From the NCBI GenBank assembly GCA_916610825.1, contig OU744449.1, positions 2,430,001-2,494,000 on the forward strand: DNA of 64,000 nt. The letters run 5' to 3'. Under the pieces are notes generated by a model. That model saw only the letters and a list, made by a program, of their open reading frames with translations. It was not told the DNA's origin and ran no database searches. The position numbers and the translations under genes are program-made. The stretch is from Haliclystus octoradiatus (taxonomy: Eukaryota; Cnidaria; Staurozoa; Stauromedusae; Haliclystidae). This document shows, piece after piece, positions 55,801 through 64,000 of this stretch (within the stretch, counting starts at the first letter, position 1; every line of letters starts with the position of its first letter).

Positions 55801-58333
55801 GAACCACAGTCGATCAGATGTGATCCGATCTGAAGTTCGGTTGCTCTGCCATCTGAGCTAATCCTCCTCAAATGTAACTGAAATTAGGGACTTGGATCGT
55901 TATACAGTATTATTATTTTATCTCCAATCTCCTCCGCAGGAATTCAACCAACAATGAAAAAAGATTGCGATAAGCCCAAACCAAAGACAACCCCAACTAC
56001 ACCACCAATGACTACTGGCACGCCTCCACTTGTAATAACCCCTGGGGTCACTAAAGCACCACCACCACCAGGTCAAACCACTGGAACCCCACCATTGGTT
56101 ATTTCTACACCAGGTAATCCTAAAACTCCACCACCACCACCACCTCCAATTACAACAGTTCCAATAGTCACAAAGCCAAAACCAGCAAGTAAGTCATGTT
56201 CCAAATAAATAAAATATATTTATTGTTTTGTTAGGTTAAATAGATTTTTTAAATTAATTAAATACGTTATCAAGATATCAATGGACGAAATTAAAAAAAT
56301 TTAAGAGTTTCATTCATCATATCTGGTATTACAGTGAAATCCGCTTGAATGCAATGCGGATAAGAGAAATTCCCGCTTATGTGCAACCTGGCTTTTAAAC
56401 CCTATAAATTATATTCTCCGGTTAAGTCCTTCTGCAAGTAAACAATTTTAGTCAAGGGTAGTTAGTAAACAATTATTTGGATTTATCATAATGTCATGTT
56501 AGTATCTTTTTCACCGGGTGGTTGGCTAGCTGGTTAGTGCTTTTGGGGCTTGTGTTATGCGTTTGTCGGATGCTCATCCTGACGCCAGCTAACTACATTT
56601 CTGCCAGGGATTGAACCAAAACACCCTTCGGGAAGAGCTCCACATTCCTAGCAGCTACATTATAGGGTCCTGAATAATCATGTTTAATAGCATCTTATCC
56701 AAGACCTAGAACGTCAAACATGTCAAAGTCAAGTAATATTCTAGCAAGTTAATTTCGAGTTCTGCTTGCAGTTTCCGACTCGTTTCTTTTTGTAGTTTAC
56801 AGTAGAACAAACCTGTAGATAGTGACCAGGTGACCTTTATATACAGGATTAATTCAATAGAAAATAAAATTTTAAACATTGCAAGAGTGATCACCATACT
56901 ATACAGGTGGCCAGCTATTTAGGTGACCGTCATAACAGGTTTGGACTGCAGTAGATTTTTTTAACTAGTCCTAAAAGAAAGAAATGACTCTGTGTAATAG
57001 GCTATCAACATTTACAACATTCTTTAATCACGTAATTTTTTTAATGCCATTTTCTTAGGATATTGATCCATTCTGATTTAAATGAAATGTTGATTTATCT
57101 CTTCTCCTCAGCCTGTGTTGATAGTCATGTTAATTGTGTATCTTGGTGGCAACGAGGTGAATGCACAAGAAATCCAGCATATATGAATGTAGGTATCATT
57201 AATTATTTATTCCTGACGTCTCTGTAAATGGCCCAGAGGTATATAATAATCTCGGGGACAATTTCAACTCTGCATCCCTCTGTGTCGACGGTGGATATCC
57301 CACTTTGGAAAAAATGGAGTACCTAAAAAGTTCCAATATTCCTGAAACCCTGAAACTTGAAAATGCCACCAAAAAGTTCTTTAATTTTTTTTTTTCCAAA
57401 GTTTCTTCAAATTTCAAATTTCTCAAGAAATTCATAAAAAGGAGACTTGAAAAGTTCCAAGTTCTGAAATCTTGTTTCCATTTTTTTGTTATCAAATAGC
57501 CGCGGTTATACCGTTATATCCTCGGCTGGTAAAAGTCTGGATTGTCCATTATCAACTTTGATCATTCTTTTATTAGTCATTTTAATCACTTTTTTTGTGT
57601 ATCGATGATGTCACATTACTGCAGGAAATTAGGAAAAGAATCTGGGTGCAATAAATAAATACAAGGACGCGAAGATCGGAGGCATTAGCAATAACTCATT
57701 TGTTTCTGTGTTTAAAATCCTGGGGGGGGGGGGGTAATTTCCATTGCGCTTAGACTGGGTCAAATAGAACTTTGGGAGGATATGATATGATATGATATAT
57801 TTTTGTCGGTAAAGATCAATACTAACTGGCAGATCTATGGGTATATGATAGAGGAAGGTGTTAGCCTTCACTTACATATGATGACCACAAAAATGTTTTA
57901 GATCATGAAAAAGATACCCCAGATACTGAACAAATTTTACGGCAAAGAAATATTATCGAAATGGCAAGAAAAAGTCCAAAATTGACCAAAAGTCAAACAT
58001 TTTCTTCGCAAAGAAATTCAATAATGTTCCTTTCAAAGAATAACTTAAAACTTTTTTTAGAATTTTGAAAAAGGTATCCTTTAATATTTGAATGGCCCTC
58101 TCGGATAAAGCAGCACCCGGGTGTAAATTATAGTAGATAAAAGTATTTTGTGTGACTGCCTTGAGCTAAATGATATAATTTTGTTTGAATTTCAGATTTG
58201 GTGTAAAAAATCTTGTAATCAATGCTGCTCAGATAAGAATAATTTATGTCCTTCATGGGCCAATAAAGGAGAATGCACGAAGAATCCAAATTACATGAAT
58301 GGCAACTGTAAAAAGAGTTGCAAGCTTTGCTAA
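49866..58333 (+). CDS. Secreted HExxH metallopeptidase with two ShKT domains
   Basis: Eight phase-matched exons (49866-49899, 51059-51136, 52725-53005, 53646-53815, 54348-54694, 55940-56188, 57112-57188, 58196-58333) give 457 aa. MKLIVHILVIFACVNCA is a signal peptide. Exons 3-5 form the peptidase part. HEFSH in exon 5 is the zinc-binding HExxH, with a candidate third ligand about 45 residues on (KEYFGEGVQSYFN). Exon 6 is a Pro/Thr linker with TTGTPPLVI twice. Exons 7-8 encode two six-cysteine ShKT domains (NCVSWWQRGEC...CKKSCNQC and LCPSWANKGEC...CKKSCKLC), the first split by an intron. ShKT modules at the C-terminus of secreted peptidases are common in cnidarians and other invertebrates and do not by themselves mean a toxin. 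The peptidase is not an astacin (no HExxHxxGxxH). Its family and substrate are not identified. Confidence 0.83.
51637..51660. repeat. TA microsatellite
   Basis: (TA)n run directly beside the minus-strand hammerhead at 51658-51709. Confidence 0.9.
51658..51709 (-). ncRNA. Hammerhead ribozyme of Penelope type
   Basis: Minus strand: stem I GAGCAGTA/TGCTGCT (with one G-U), core CTGATGA, stem II GGC-TAATG-GCC, GAA, stem III ACA..TGT and cleavage triplet GTC. The A bases beside stem II make it imperfect. About 150 bp of following sequence ('gaactgacttcag...aaattcatcacatg...gggcaatgcat') is shared with 37210-37340. Confidence 0.65.
52485..52562. repeat. Poly-C tracts, remnant of a GGGGTAC-type MITE
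   Basis: 'ttaccccccccc' and 'ggtacccccc...ccgtgg' in an intron of the metallopeptidase gene. The surroundings ('tgaataatgaacggtccct', 'gggatcgttcattattta') suggest a MITE with its ends at about 51967 and 52588. Confidence 0.45.
52600..52700. mobile_element. TA-type MITE fragment beside a splice acceptor
   Basis: 'aatcaagcccgtatataaaggccacctg' to 'tatatacaggtttcactgtac'. The end is 25 bp upstream of the exon at 52725. Confidence 0.7.
53097..53384. mobile_element. Diverged MITE, CCCGGGGG family
   Basis: Starts 'ccctggggtaattcc', contains 'ggcacgtccccgtata' and ends 'gagagtcacgcccgcggg'. Intron of the metallopeptidase gene. Confidence 0.6.
53955..54075 (-). mobile_element. SINE fragment (tRNA-derived family)
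   Basis: 'agtggctcttttcgctgagagcaatgatt' and 'agatttcatggcatataggcc' match the body of the SINE. The head and tail are missing. Confidence 0.7.
54128..54308. mobile_element. TA-type MITE, full copy beside a splice acceptor
   Basis: TACTGTGAAACCTGTATATAACGG to GACCGTTATAACAGGTTTGACTGTA. Ends 40 bp upstream of the exon that encodes HEFSH (54348). Confidence 0.85.
55513..55870 (-). mobile_element. tRNA-derived SINE, minus copy
   Basis: Body and tRNA-like head are recognisable ('gggggatttgaaccacagtcgatcag', 'tctgagctaatcctcc'). A short part of the body is deleted. No clear target-site duplication. Confidence 0.8.
56331..56460. mobile_element. CAGTGAAATCCGCTT MITE fragment
   Basis: 'acagtgaaatccgcttgaatgc' and 'attcccgcttatgtgcaacctgg' relate to the MITE at 9397-9511. 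Confidence 0.5.
56508..56668 (-). mobile_element. Second SINE family, diverged minus copy
   Basis: 'ttttcaccgggtggttggc', 'ggatgctcatcctgacgccagc' and 'gggattgaacc' match the reverse of the SINE at 43741-43946. Confidence 0.65.
56802..56951. mobile_element. TA-type MITE, diverged
   Basis: 'acagtagaacaaacctgtagatagtgacc' to 'gtgaccgtcataacaggtttggactgca'. Intron of the metallopeptidase gene. Confidence 0.7.
57718..58125. mobile_element. Diverged MITE, CCCGGGGG family
   Basis: Begins 'cctgggggggggggggtaatttcc' and ends 'gcagcacccgggtgtaaa' with an A-rich interior. Immediately upstream of the last metallopeptidase exon. Confidence 0.5.
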
Positions 58334-59159
58334 GCAATACCAAGTAACTCTTAACCATTTACAGTATCATGATAACCTATAATAATCATATCATAATAAT
58401 ATAATCCAGGTAACAAGATTAAAGAATATATCACCATAGTAAGAATAACTGTAACTCTATGTATTTATGGAATGCTGGAACATTTGTAACATCTAAAAAT
58501 GATTCATTGTAATTTTATATTATACAATAATCACTTACTAAATATCCGATAGAAAAATATGATTAAATGTTTTGAAAAATTGGTAACCGTGTCTTCGTAA
58601 TCAAATTTGAAATTATTATGATTTTAATATCAGATATTATAGACCGATCACATATTTGGCTGTAATGCAGTGTTATGTCGAGTCGAGTATGTTATGTAAA
58701 GAATTTATTTTAATTTCTTATTTTTTCAAATCTAAAATAATTTTGCATGATAAATAATTTTAAAATTTGACGCAGTATATCTATATTTTAATTGCTAATC
58801 ATCATTATTCTACCAGAACTTTGCTATTTGTTATTAAAAAAAGAAAATGGTTATGTAATTTGGTTTACATACTATCAATATATATATATAATTGACAGCT
58901 GTTCGACAAATCGAATTGCTCGATATTCGTATTTAAGATATTGGACCATAAGCTTGGCTTTGTTTATTGTCGGTGAACAATTAATAGATATGAATAATTA
59001 GCAATTTATGAGTAATATCATAATATAATTAGTAATATTGCTCGCATTTAAAAAGCTCGCGGTATACATTTATAGTAAATGTACAAAAGTGCCAGAATCG
59101 AAAAGAATTTTGAAAATCGGTTACAATATTAGTAGTGTTAAAAAGCCGGTTTCAGAACA
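58334..59159. other. Intergenic, no recognised gene
   Basis: 3' UTR of the metallopeptidase gene followed by AT-rich sequence. The outer boundary of the Polinton-like element probably lies in its right part, near 59050-59160, but I could not define it. Confidence 0.4.
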
Positions 59160-59179
59160 ATGGACCGCGTTCTAGAGGC

Positions 59180-59919
59180 CTGGAAATGAGTCAATAAGGT
59201 TGGGCTCTTCATTTCTAGGTCAAAATCGCTCCTTATTTGGTCATTCTGTGGACGACATCATGCAGAGTTAAGGTTGGGCTGGCGTTGGGCTATGACGTAA
59301 GGTTGGGCTCGCATTGGGCTGTTACATTCTTTCTAGAGAGTTGGGGATAGTGTGTATATATGTGTCACAAGTGTATCTGACCATTCCCCCGAAAACTAGG
59401 TCAAATTCGGCTGAGGCGCTCCAGCGTATAGATCAAATCCCCTTCAAGAGCACCGCCTTAATCACAAAGCCCCTTCAAAAGCACCGCGTTAACCACTAGC
59501 AGACGATGTGAAAAGTGTATTTAAACTTCTTCATGAGACGAGCATAGCATGCCCTTTTCCCCTTGCCTGGGGCTATGACGTAAGGTTGGGCTCGCGTTGG
59601 GCTGTTACCTTATTGTTTTAGACAGTGCTGGGCTATTGGGCATTTTCTAAAACACCTCAAGCGAACTGGGCTGCTTCAAACGCACCGCATCGGTTGGGCT
59701 ATGACGTGAGGTTGGGCTCGCATTGGGCTGTTACTTTATTGTTTTAGAAAACGCTGGGCTATTGGGCATTTTCTAAAACACTATTTTCTCAAATTGAACT
59801 GGGCTATTTCTTGTTTTAGAAAACGCTGGGCTATTGGGCATTTTCTAAAACACTATTTTCTCAAATTGAACTGGGCTATTTCAAGAACACCGACATCACG
59901 TGACTAGCACCCTGTTTAC
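59180..59919 (+). repeat. Repeat-rich terminal/promoter region of the Polinton-like element
   Basis: 'ttgggctatgacgt(a/g)aggttgggctcgc(a/g)ttgggctgttac' occurs three times (about 59286, 59571, 59696). A 71-72 bp unit containing 'ctgggctattgggcattttctaaaaca' occurs twice in tandem (59740-59810, 59811-59882), with a diverged third copy near 59615. Each of the first set carries a CRE-like TGACGTAA or TGACGTGA. Its base composition differs from the flanks. Confidence 0.75.
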
Positions 59920-59926
59920 TATAAAA
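59920..59926 (+). promoter_or_regulatory. TATA box of the orphan Polinton-region gene
   Basis: TATAAAA in 'gtttactataaaacacc', 77 bp upstream of the first ATG at 59997 and just after the repeat block and a CACGTGAC motif. Confidence 0.65.
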
Positions 59927-59996
59927 CACCGTTCGACGAGTGAAAAAACACATTCTATTTGAAACACTTGACAGTTTTTCTATTCAATTAAACAAT

Positions 59997-60761
59997 ATGG
60001 AGGGGTCAACATCATCAACTACTACTACAACTGCAGTTTTATCTGAAAAGGATAGCCATGTTGAACGTGACATTACGTCAGCGTCGGCATGTAAGAAAGT
60101 GAAAATGGATGTGAATGGGGATGAATCGGAAGGTGGAGGATTGGAATCCTTGAGCAAAGACGGATTATTAAAATCCCAACTCAACTGTGTGAGCCTGGGA
60201 AAGAACATTGCAATGTATGACTTACCTGAAGAGTATGATGAAGTGGAGCGAATGGTCATACGAGATGCAAGTGGTATGACGTCATGTAAAGCGTTTGGTA
60301 TGAGAGGTAGACAAGCAATAAAAAATGTTTTCTTTGGATTACTCATGATCATTCATGAGAAACAAAAAAGACTTTTACGACAAGCGAGATTTGGAAATAT
60401 GAAGGATGTGGTTACATTTTCAAATGAAATAAAAGACAAAGGTTATTTGGACGGCATGTCAATGTTTGATAGTCAACCTCTAGATGACAGATGCAAATCA
60501 AAAGTCATTCGATTTAACAAAGATGAGAACAATCAGTATGCCATAGAATTTCACATGTATGACAGTTACAGTAAATTCGTTTTATGCAATAACATCTTTG
60601 AAAATCAATCTCTTACTAGCGTAAATTTATTCCCAAATGAGGCAGCCAAAGCAGCACGACATTTGAATAAAAAATTTAATTTCGTTCCCAAGGACTTATC
60701 TATCTTAATGAATGCCTCTATGGTCAATCATGTATCTACAGATAAAGATGATTTTTTTTGA
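59997..60761 (+). CDS. Orphan protein of the Polinton-like element
   Basis: A single uninterrupted exon of 254 aa. The frame opens at a GTG (59940), but the first ATG is at 59997, 71 bp after the TATA box, and is the likely start. Residues 1-70 are Ser/Thr-rich and acidic with a short basic KKVKMD. The rest is a compact domain (YDLPEEYDEVERMVIRDASG, FGMRGRQAIKNVFFGLLMII, FHMYDSYSKFVLCNNIFE). No signal peptide, membrane span or zinc motif. I do not recognise the family. It is read towards the capsid-type gene and lies by the element's end, a place where such elements often carry accessory genes. Confidence 0.7.
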   Translation: MEGSTSSTTTTTAVLSEKDSHVERDITSASACKKVKMDVNGDESEGGGLESLSKDGLLKSQLNCVSLGKNIAMYDLPEEYDEVERMVIRDASGMTSCKAFGMRGRQAIKNVFFGLLMIIHEKQKRLLRQARFGNMKDVVTFSNEIKDKGYLDGMSMFDSQPLDDRCKSKVIRFNKDENNQYAIEFHMYDSYSKFVLCNNIFENQSLTSVNLFPNEAAKAARHLNKKFNFVPKDLSILMNASMVNHVSTDKDDFF

Positions 60762-61350
60762 ATATGTAATAATCATTTCTTTATAGCGGGTTAATCCCAA
60801 ACAGTATTTTTGTATGATGTATAGTTGTGAATCCATATCAGCTAATTCATTTCACATCAGTTTACTTCATTTCAACTGGTCAATGTTAATTGTGAACAGG
60901 TTATGACATAGCTCATTGCACAAGGACTACAAGTGAGATGTCCTTTGATCTCGGGCTGAGAACCTCCCCCCCGCCGTACAAACTCGTTATGAAATAACAC
61001 GTTGTGAAGGGAAAGAACAACAGATAAAAAGCAATGTATAGAATTATAAAAATCTATTGGTTCTCAATATCATTATTACACGACTGTTTTTTTTTTTTTA
61101 CATTAGAGCATTTTTTATCATACATATGCCTTGTTGAGCGTCATAATCCCGCTCCCATGCGGTCACGTTATCCATTTGGAAATTTAGTCTACAAAGGCAA
61201 ATCAAGAATGACATAAATTAGAATGACCTCGCTAGACAAAGACGGTAATACTAGATAACTATTATCAATTGCATACTAGCAGGTTACACACAACAAAGAA
61301 AATAAGACAGACAGCGTAATGAAAAAACATATGCATGTAAAATGCAACAC
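60762..61350. other. Gap between convergent genes of the Polinton-like element
   Basis: No ORF of note on either strand. The C-terminal half of the capsid-type protein would be expected here on the minus strand but is not found. Confidence 0.5.
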
Positions 61351-62040
61351 TCACATCATTCCGTCAATTAAGTTTATTACTTTTCTGGCTGTGTCGGCAG
61401 AGATTAGTGCAAAACTGTCTTTGCTGCGATGTAAAATCAATTTCAGAGGGAGACCATTGAGTAGAAGTCTGTTGGAAGCCAGAACATCTCCATGTACTTT
61501 ACCGCGCAACTGTATGACTTTACCGCCCTTTGTTTGCTCAAATCGTTCGTTTAAACCCACATTACCTCCAGTCGGATCATTCTCATCCATAAAACCGGCA
61601 GTGTCTTTTGTCATCATCTGCATGCTAAGCTGTGTCTTTCGTGCTTCTTCACCGTAATTCAACAACGTTTCAAACATGGCTCTGAACGGGTAGGTGCGTG
61701 TAGCGCTTGATACGACACGACCATCCATGTTTACATCAACTTGACAAAATATGGACGATAAACTGTTGTTAATAAGAGCCACTTTAGCATCATTACTAAT
61801 GGGAGTACCATCTTCGTTTGTGATACGTAATTTCACCTGCAAATAACTTCTCGCCAAATCAATGAAACGTTCTGTAGCATCGGATAGAACGAATTCAATA
61901 GAACCACCTGATGTAAGGGAGTTGACAGGAAACACTTCATTGTATTGACTACTTTCTACAACAGATTGTACAAATGGAGGTTCAAATAGTTCTGTTTCAC
62001 TCAAGGCACAGGTCGACTCTTTGAATAAAGGATGGTCCAT
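61351..62040 (-). CDS. Capsid-type protein (F54H12.2-like), C-terminally shortened
   Basis: 229 aa from the ATG at 62040 (the longer frame begins with GTG). It resembles the N-terminal half of the F54H12.2-like proteins of invertebrate Polinton-type elements: a short leader with ELFEPPFVQSVVES, then IEFVLSDATERFIDLARSYL, SSIFCQVDVNMDGRVV, TYPFRAMFETLLNYG and LLNGLPLKLIL. Such proteins are thought to be major-capsid-like jelly-roll proteins. Family members are usually around twice this length. This one stops at INLIDGMM, so it is truncated, or it continues by splicing (a GTGAGT overlaps the last codons), or it is a short form. Its start is 31 bp beyond the stop of the small basic gene. Confidence 0.75.
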   Translation of the reverse strand: MDHPLFKESTCALSETELFEPPFVQSVVESSQYNEVFPVNSLTSGGSIEFVLSDATERFIDLARSYLQVKLRITNEDGTPISNDAKVALINNSLSSIFCQVDVNMDGRVVSSATRTYPFRAMFETLLNYGEEARKTQLSMQMMTKDTAGFMDENDPTGGNVGLNERFEQTKGGKVIQLRGKVHGDVLASNRLLLNGLPLKLILHRSKDSFALISADTARKVINLIDGMM

Positions 62041-62071
62041 AGTAGTAGCAGGAGTATAGTAGTAATAGTTT

Positions 62072-62455
62072 TCAACTGAAAATATCTTTCTTTGTTCTTT
62101 TTGTTGTAGGTTTCTTTCGACCTGATCCACGTCCGATTGTCTTGGTAGTTACCCCACGACTAACGCTTGCCCCATTTCCAGCGTTGAATTTAAGCTGTTT
62201 GGCTGGATAGGTAAGAGCATCATTCACCATAGACTCTAGACTTTGACGACCCCTTTTCTTCACGGCAGTTTTCAAGTTGACACCATTACCATAATCCTGC
62301 ATGACATTCAATCCCGTTTTCAATGTGCGTTTTCCAATAGAGGTTAAACTCTTTTTCAAAATAGGTGAAAGAGTAGAGATAACACCTTTAAATAAATTTC
62401 CCAAACCAAAACCACCACGTTGGCGAATCGGATAGGCTATGAATTGCGTCCTCAT
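62072..62455 (-). CDS. Small basic virion-type protein of the Polinton-like element
   Basis: 127 aa, starting MRTQFIAYPIRQRGGFGLG and rich in Lys, Arg and Gly, with a basic C-terminal tail (GRGSGRKKPTTKRTKK). A hydrophobic/Gly segment (GFGLGNLFKGVISTLSPILKK) near the N-terminus and its place between penton-like and capsid-type genes match the small basic core-type proteins of Polinton and adintovirus elements. Function inferred from position and composition only. Confidence 0.6.
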   Translation of the reverse strand: MRTQFIAYPIRQRGGFGLGNLFKGVISTLSPILKKSLTSIGKRTLKTGLNVMQDYGNGVNLKTAVKKRGRQSLESMVNDALTYPAKQLKFNAGNGASVSRGVTTKTIGRGSGRKKPTTKRTKKDIFS

Positions 62456-62500
62456 GTTGTTGCTGTTGTTGTTGTTGTTGATGTCGACTGTCCGACTCTA

Positions 62501-63319
62501 TCAATATCGTATAGGAGCGCGTCGAAAGAGTAGTGCCACTGACGTCTGCCCTTCTTGGAATGCTATCGGTTCGTTGAAACTAGTTGTTAAATAGATGTTG
62601 ATGGTGTGTATGTAGTCTTGACTCAACGGTTTGAACTGTAACGTGGGGAAATTCATGTGATAGAAGTCACCTGGTCGTCCATCCAAGGGAACTGTCCTTA
62701 GCAGTGGTGCAGACAGGTGACCGACATGTTGATTCTGGATAATGTCTGAATTGACGTGAATAACTTGAAATTGATGTTGTGGTGATGCAAGAAAGAGACT
62801 GACATTATCACCTAAGTAATGATGATCATCGCCCAGTCGACTTTTAGCTTCCTCGTGATGTATGATTTTATCTGAGGGAAACCCCAGAATGAGAGCGATG
62901 TCAGAGCGGTTGAAATCCAATGAGCAGTGCATGGGTACGTTCACCCACACACGTCCAGACTGTTTGTTATAGATCATTTCGAATGTCGGCGGTACATTAA
63001 TACCACTAGGAGTAGTGTTGCGATTGCGAACTTTAGCCTGTATTGCCAAAATCAATTCATCCACTGTACTGTAATAACCAGGTCGTAGATAAATCGGATA
63101 ACTGTGATGTGCACTCTTGAGAATTATCACATTTTTTTTAGGTCGTACGTTGTACCATGACTGTCTGAAGGAGATCTCTGTCAGGGCACATTCCCAATGA
63201 CCACTGGGCAAGGTGAGTGGTGTTGATAATTTGACTCTGAAATTAGATTCTGTGTTGTCTGGATGTAGGTCCAGACTACTAGTACTCGTCAATAGCACAT
63301 GCATAGAAGACCCATTCAT
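62501..63319 (-). CDS. Penton-like (minor capsid) protein of the Polinton-like element
   Basis: 272 aa from the ATG at 63319, or 267 aa from the ATG at 63304. Near the N-terminus are TSTSSLDLHPDNTESNF, then LPSGHWECALTEISF and WYNV, followed by beta-rich sequence (YPIYLRPGYYSTVDELI, NKQSGRVWVNVP). This N-terminal pattern is typical of the minor-capsid, single-jelly-roll proteins of Polinton/Maverick elements. The longer start overlaps the integrase stop as ATGA. Confidence 0.7.
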   Translation of the reverse strand: MNGSSMHVLLTSTSSLDLHPDNTESNFRVKLSTPLTLPSGHWECALTEISFRQSWYNVRPKKNVIILKSAHHSYPIYLRPGYYSTVDELILAIQAKVRNRNTTPSGINVPPTFEMIYNKQSGRVWVNVPMHCSLDFNRSDIALILGFPSDKIIHHEEAKSRLGDDHHYLGDNVSLFLASPQHQFQVIHVNSDIIQNQHVGHLSAPLLRTVPLDGRPGDFYHMNFPTLQFKPLSQDYIHTINIYLTTSFNEPIAFQEGQTSVALLFRRAPIRY

Positions 63320-64000
63320 ATTGTTGTCACGTCACTCGCAGGTATCCACGAGTTGAAAGAATCAGGGTAGCCTTCCCAACGCACAAAATAGAGTAGTTGA
63401 TTGTTGACTTTCTTCTTTTTCAATATTTTATCGATCCGCGATGTCGAAGCTTCATGGACAGACTGAAGTTCATGCTCGTAAAAAGTGCCTGTTATAGACT
63501 CATTTTGGAGATCTTCTAAGCGATAGACAGTGACGTCATTGCCATGTCCAGTGATAACATGGGTCACTTTGAATATCTCAGCCGTCCATCGTGCTAGGAA
63601 TCCTTTTCTGAAAGTAGTTCTATTGTGACTTATTCGTACTTTATCCCCCACTTTAAGTTTCGGTTTGTTTGTTTGTTTCTTACTCTTCTTACCATACAAA
63701 TTCATCCAAGCCAAGGTCTGAGTTTCAGCATTGACATCTTCTGGTCTCATTTGGATGGATCGATGATAGCCTCGATTGTATCTGGAAACCAATTGTGGAA
63801 GTACATCAATGTATTTCCTAGTGTTCTTATAGGTGAAGTAGGTAAACATGAGTTGTTTAAAGGTGCGATTGACACGTTCCACCACAGTAGCCTTTCGTTC
63901 ACTGTTTGTGGAAAACATTTTAATCTTTTTTCTCGCAAGTAAGCGTTGAAAAGTGCTATTGTAAAATTCTGTCCCTCTGTCCACTTGAATCGTTCTAGGT
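63316..64000 (-). CDS. Retroviral-type integrase with chromodomain (partial, 5' end outside window)
   Basis: The frame is open to the window edge, about 228 aa seen. VDRGTEF holds the second catalytic Asp and VVERVNRTFK the Glu of the DDE triad, 33 residues between. Next comes a basic region with KLKVGDKVRISHNRTTFRKG (SH3-like), then a C-terminal chromodomain (KILKKKKVNNQLLYFVRWEG, YPDSFNSWIPASD). Polintons and related elements use this rve-type enzyme to insert their DNA, and the chromodomain probably guides target choice. No frameshift is seen in the visible part. Confidence 0.88.
   Translation of the reverse strand, partial: PRTIQVDRGTEFYNSTFQRLLARKKIKMFSTNSERKATVVERVNRTFKQLMFTYFTYKNTRKYIDVLPQLVSRYNRGYHRSIQMRPEDVNAETQTLAWMNLYGKKSKKQTNKPKLKVGDKVRISHNRTTFRKGFLARWTAEIFKVTHVITGHGNDVTVYRLEDLQNESITGTFYEHELQSVHEASTSRIDKILKKKKVNNQLLYFVRWEGYPDSFNSWIPASDVTTI

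Noticed and set aside
57112..58333. ShKT domains as a potassium-channel toxin gene
   Set aside because: They are the C-terminal tail of a multi-exon metallopeptidase. ShKT modules are common in non-toxic secreted enzymes.
59940..59996. Upstream 19-residue extension of the orphan gene
   Set aside because: Begins with GTG, not used as a normal start in animals, and lies at the expected transcription start after the TATA box.
62041..62130. Extended N-terminus of the capsid-type protein
   Set aside because: The extension begins with GTG and overlaps the small basic gene. The first ATG is at 62040 and family resemblance starts there.

Overview
The window looks like nuclear DNA from a metazoan invertebrate, probably marine. 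It is AT-rich and has many small exons with GT-AG introns, several families of short transposons, a tRNA-headed SINE and a Polinton/Maverick-like element. Nothing in it fixes the species. The protein families (fibrinogen-like secreted proteins, ShKT-domain proteins, F54H12.2-like capsid-type proteins) fit cnidarians, tunicates and several other invertebrate groups. Long ORFs are rare because most coding sequence is split. I rebuilt the genes by matching reading frames and intron phases across splice sites.

Layout. (1) About 0.6-9.9 kb (+): two tandem paralogues of a secreted fibrinogen-like family with identical intron phases. (2) 10.0-11.4 kb: three foldback (inverted-repeat) elements carrying recognisable type I hammerhead ribozymes. 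(3) 13.7-25.8 kb (-): a complete eight-exon gene for a RETREG/FAM134-type ER-phagy receptor, with a reticulon-like double hairpin and a C-terminal LIR motif. (4) 26.1-26.6 kb (+): a broken transposon-type ORF. (5) 28.7-48.4 kb (+): a 22-exon gene for a sorting-nexin-like protein with a coiled coil, a CxxC...HxxxC zinc finger, a SNX5/6-like PX domain and a BAR-like region. (6) 49.9-58.3 kb (+): an eight-exon secreted HExxH metallopeptidase with a Pro/Thr linker and two C-terminal ShKT domains. (7) 59.2 kb to the right edge: one end of a Polinton-like element. It has a repeat-rich promoter, an orphan + strand gene, and on the - strand (in transcription order) an integrase with chromodomain, a penton-like protein, a small basic protein and a shortened capsid-type protein.

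The introns and intergenic stretches hold many mobile elements. These are a tRNA-derived SINE (most copies with target-site duplications), a second SINE, several hAT-like or MULE-like MITEs with visible target-site duplications, a TA-type MITE whose end often lies just upstream of a splice acceptor, a MITE family with CCCGGGGGTAACTCC ends, and a family built from palindromic TTCATGAA motifs. The host genes serve unrelated functions (secretion, ER-phagy, endosomal sorting) and I see no sign of joint regulation. The virus-like genes at the right form one compact unit.
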